Source: Rhea pennata (Eukaryota > Chordata > Aves > Rheiformes > Rheidae). Taken from it: a DNA stretch of 64,000 nt. The notes beneath the pieces are model-generated. The model searched no databases, was not told the DNA's origin, and worked only from the letters and a program-made list of their open reading frames with translations. Of this stretch, positions 62,479-64,000 are shown piece after piece. The stretch's first letter is position 1, and the number at the start of each line of letters is the position of its first letter. Location: NCBI RefSeq assembly GCF_028389875.1, contig NC_084682.1:6458001-6522000 (forward strand). Reading direction: 5' to 3'. Both the position numbers and the translations under genes were made by a program.

Positions 62479-62855
62479 TCACCACCAAGTAATCTTGAAT
62501 TCATAAATAGGCCGCTTGCAGTAATAGTGATTTATCAGGTGTTTATCACACACACCAATGCACTGATGATCCACAGTTATCCCTCTATCAGAGAGGTCTG
62601 TCACAATACAGTGCAGAAGATCATATACATCAGCCACAGCCTCCCAGGGCCCAAAAGATACATCTACTTCACAATGATGTTCAAACAGCTTTGTCTCACT
62701 TTCACTTCTTTCAAAACGTAAAGAGTTGAAATGTGGGCATTCATAGGGAGTGATGGGCATCTCTTCTTTGAAGACACAAACCTTCAATTTTGCAAATCTT
62801 GCTTTTCTTTGCATAGCTCTAAGCTTTGCTATTTCGATTATCCGTTCCAAATGAT
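62479..62855 (-). CDS. KCTD7: KCTD7 last exon, coding part
   Basis: Acceptor TTTTTTAG, then DHLERIIEIAKLRAMQRK through YEFKITWW and TGA. Intron before it is 508 nt. The 3' UTR continues below 62479. Confidence 0.95.
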
Positions 62856-63542
62856 CTAAAAAAGATTGAAAATAACAACAAAGCACCTTGTAAGAGAAAA
62901 CAAATGTAATTCATTCATATAGAATGTTACTGCAGTGCGTAACAAGTCATTCTTAATATAATATCATGGGAAGCTGCACATCAGACAGTGTCTGTAATAA
63001 TTACATCAATTTCAGCTATCTTGTGAACATGATGTTCTTGCTATATGCTCAAATTTATTCAGTTGTAGGTCTGAACAGAACAAATGCAGAGGCAGAAAAA
63101 CCTTACTCAATAATAAGCCTCGCATGTTATGGCCTAGATCCTGTTCCCTTTAGAACAAGGTAAAAATTCACATCCTCAGACAAAGCAAAAGCAAATCTGA
63201 CACCGAGACCTCAAAGATCCAGAGTTAGCACACAGCAGATAAGTAATAAAGAAACTTCTTAAATATGGTATTTGTTTGAAAGCTGAAAGTGGTCCTGAAA
63301 GGACTATTTATATTACTTGAGTCATGTCACAGAAACACAATTAATATTACTTCATTTATTTACCTTTGTAATATGGCATTAGGCCAAGGAAAGCTTGTCT
63401 AACTTTTTCTCCTTTAAGGGGCTGGACATCCTCTAGACTGTCTAGCAGCGGTCCTATGGAATAATACTGAGCTTCCTTGTAAACTGACCTCACTCGTTCT
63501 CTTGGTGGCAGGTCACCAGATCGCAGAAAGTTAAGTATGTCT
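62479..63542 (-). CDS. KCTD7: KCTD7, 3' half (last two coding exons; 5' exons beyond the window)
   Basis: BTB/POZ-domain protein that partners cullin-3 and affects neuronal excitability and lysosomal function; loss causes progressive myoclonic epilepsy in people. Exons on the minus strand are 63542-63364 and 62855-62479. They encode 184 residues, equivalent to human residues 106-289, so about 105 residues, including most of the BTB domain, must lie past 64000. The visible part begins DILNFLRSGDLPPRERV, the end of the BTB fold, continues through the AKLKVCVFKEEMPITPYECP region and ends FKITWW then TGA at 62481-62479. It differs from human at several positions, for example ERSESETKLFEH. Both junctions are GT-AG and in phase. 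A splice-donor sequence overlaps the stop codon. Confidence 0.95.
63364..63542 (-). CDS. KCTD7: KCTD7 penultimate exon (end of BTB domain)
   Basis: 179 nt, acceptor TTTGTTTAG, donor GTAAAT. Its first base completes the glycine codon of the preceding exon. Encodes DILNFLRSGDLPP through FLGLMPYYK, ending in phase 1. Confidence 0.94.
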
Positions 63543-64000
63543 CTAAACAAAATGGGAAAAATACTGCTCAGTGCAAAGTTTCTCCAAAAGCTGTTGCAGG
63601 TGGCGAAGCACAGAAAACACTGGATAGTCACTGATTATTCAGATATACACCTTTAAAGTTAGAACTGCAAACTACATTGCCAACATGTATTCTTAAACCA
63701 TTCGTTCAAGTCTCCAAGTCAAAAAAACAAAACAAAACAAAAAAAACAACACTGACTCTGGTAATGTCAGAACTTATTTGAAAGAAAACATCAAAAAGCT
63801 CAAGGTGGAGTAACCACTTCAAACAGTACACACAAAATCTTACATGGAGAAGACTGAAGTCACTGTGTTTCAAATAAAGCTTGATTTTCCTAAAGAATTA
63901 TATGCAAAGACCTTTTATCCCACCTAAATGCAGGATTCTAGTGATATGGATGGCATATTTTCAAAAGAGGTGTTCTCACTGAAGAATCAGGGCTGCACAT
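63543..64000 (-). other. KCTD7: KCTD7 intron, truncated by the window edge
   Basis: I looked for the upstream BTB exon, which should end in a FIDRDGTHFG-like peptide, and did not find it here. An AAAAC-type low-complexity stretch lies at about 63721-63750. Confidence 0.7.

Overview
The window looks like vertebrate nuclear DNA, most probably from a bird. It holds three multi-exon protein-coding genes, all on the minus strand and all reading from high to low coordinates: KCTD7 (3' half only, right edge), RABGEF1/Rabex-5 (complete coding region) and TMEM248 (complete coding region). This order and orientation match the KCTD7-RABGEF1-TMEM248 block that I recall from human 7q11.21. The bird call is an inference: the proteins are close to, but distinct from, the mammalian ones, the genes are compact (RABGEF1 coding exons span 13 kb), and I see almost no interspersed repeats. 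I found no clear CR1 element, so the bird call stays tentative; another sauropsid is possible.

Layout. 1 to about 11.1 kb: no recognisable gene, downstream of TMEM248. About 11.2-18.6 kb: TMEM248 3' UTR and coding exons. 18.6-28.1 kb: TMEM248 intron 1 and its CpG-island promoter, with a short GGGGCC repeat just inside intron 1. 28.5-32.2 kb: spacer and RABGEF1 3' UTR. 32.2-45.3 kb: RABGEF1 coding exons. 45.3-54.7 kb: RABGEF1 intron 1 and CpG-island promoter, which looks bidirectional. 54.7-62.5 kb: spacer plus KCTD7 3' UTR. 62.5-63.5 kb: the last two KCTD7 coding exons; the first exons lie beyond the right edge.

Function. The three genes are linked by conserved synteny and are not an operon. 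RABGEF1 is a ubiquitin-binding exchange factor for Rab5 on early endosomes, KCTD7 is a BTB-domain protein that works with cullin-3, and TMEM248 is a poorly characterised membrane glycoprotein. By hand splicing, the reconstructed proteins are 314 aa (TMEM248) and 491 aa (RABGEF1), equal to the human lengths as I remember them. KCTD7 yields the last 184 residues. All internal junctions are GT-AG and keep phase.

The most notable observations are a splice donor that overlaps the KCTD7 stop codon and would join KCTD7 in frame to the first RABGEF1 coding exon, and a C9orf72-like GGGGCC hexanucleotide run in TMEM248 intron 1. I did not find evidence for a wholly new biological system. Most long open frames in the GC-rich islands appear to be composition artefacts.
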